Of a stretch of DNA of 64,000 nt, positions 63,440 through 64,000 are shown in pieces; within the stretch, counting starts at the first letter, position 1; each line of letters opens with the position of its first letter. Below the pieces are notes generated by a model, which searched no databases, was not told where the DNA came from, and saw only the letters and a list, made by a program, of their open reading frames with translations. Source of the stretch: Axinella damicornis (lineage: Eukaryota > Porifera > Demospongiae > Axinellida > Axinellidae); NCBI GenBank assembly GCA_963931865.1, contig OZ007512.1:3391950-3455949 (forward strand), given 5' to 3'. A program made the position numbers and the translations under genes.

Positions 63440-64000
63440 CTTTAAAGTCGGGCCAAGACATCTTGGTATTCCACAAGACATACTTGTATTCCACAAGACA
63501 TAGCTATTTGTATTCCACAAGACATCTTTGTATTCCACAAGACATCTTTGTATCCCACAAGACATCTTTGTACTATAAGTTCCACAAGACATCTTTATAT
63601 TCCACAAGACATCTTTGTATTCCATAAGACATATAAATTTTGTATTCCACAGGACATATTTGTATTCCACAAGACGTAAATTATTTGTAATCCACAAGAC
63701 ATAATTATTGTATTCCACAAGACATCTTTGTATTCCACAAGACATATTGTATTCCATGAACAGCTTATGAGCACATTCCCTGTGTGTATACTGTGGAATA
63801 CAAAGATGTCTTGTGGAATACTGTCTTGTGGAATACAAAGATGTCTTGTGGAGCCGGAATACAAAGATGCCTTGTGGAATAGCTACAAAGATGTCTTGTG
63901 GAATACAAAGGTGTGGAATACGAAGATGTCTTGTGGAATACGAAGATGTCTTGTGGAATACGAAGATGTCTTGTGGAATACGAAGATGTCTTGTGGAATA
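63440..64000. repeat. 20-bp repeat array with orientation switch (ATTCCACAAGACATCTTTGT)
   Basis: About 14 irregular units run one way to about 63770. After a 20-bp spacer the complementary unit (ACAAAGATGTCTTGTGGAAT) runs about 10 times to the window edge. The two halves are inverted and could form a large hairpin; the array continues past the window. Confidence 0.9.

Overview
The window is eukaryotic and animal. Its genes have introns in conserved positions and encode metazoan families: a beta-TrCP-type F-box/WD40 ubiquitin ligase subunit, a UCP4-type (SLC25A27) mitochondrial carrier, peroxisomal import receptor (PEX5) fragments, a CABIT-coiled coil-SAM signalling protein and leucine-rich repeat exons. 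Short exons, small introns, many microsatellites and minisatellites, and dense miniature inverted-repeat transposons fit an early-branching marine invertebrate, most likely a demosponge. That placement is inference; no diagnostic marker gene is present.

Layout. 0-2.3 kb: 5' end of a broken Ty3/gypsy-type retrotransposon (minus strand, complete 700-bp LTR carrying a 32-bp minisatellite), then a small DNA transposon. 2.6-4.1 kb: last three exons of a beta-TrCP-like gene (+). 4.7-7.2 kb: foldback and hairpin elements. 7.5 kb: orphan LRR exon (-). 8-16 kb: degenerate block with UCP4 exons 1, 3 and 4 (+), PEX5 C-terminal exons (+), a CpG-rich promoter-like segment, a PEX5 N-terminal-like exon (+), and UCP4 exons 5 and 4 in inverted orientation (-). 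18-28.3 kb: the first ten exons of a beta-TrCP-like gene (+), ending exactly where the 2.6-kb exons begin, followed by a 200-N assembly gap. 28.8-33.2 kb: a seven-exon gene (-) combining a divergent homeodomain with an HMG box. 33.6-42 kb: second copy of the 8-kb block. 42.6-49.9 kb: an intact ten-exon UCP4-like gene (+). 50-51 kb: 21-bp satellite. 52.1-54.4 kb: two-exon CABIT-SAM gene (-). 54.5-58.2 kb: MITEs. 61.4-63.3 kb: candidate LRR gene (-). 63.4-64 kb: 20-bp repeat array that switches orientation.

The genes do not form a pathway. The intact ones concern substrate ubiquitination, mitochondrial transport, tyrosine-kinase-type signalling and transcription. The most unusual features are: (1) two beta-TrCP gene pieces that are exact complements in the wrong order; (2) its predicted N-terminus, a poorly characterised domain in place of the usual dimerisation region; (3) the homeodomain-HMG gene; (4) UCP4/PEX5 exon shuffling with junctions at intronic minisatellites; (5) a minisatellite that copies a splice donor about 44 times; and (6) a hairpin transposon family whose 9-bp target duplications are still visible.

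All exon boundaries were read by eye from splice consensus, reading-frame phase and family similarity recalled from knowledge; no alignment or search was run.
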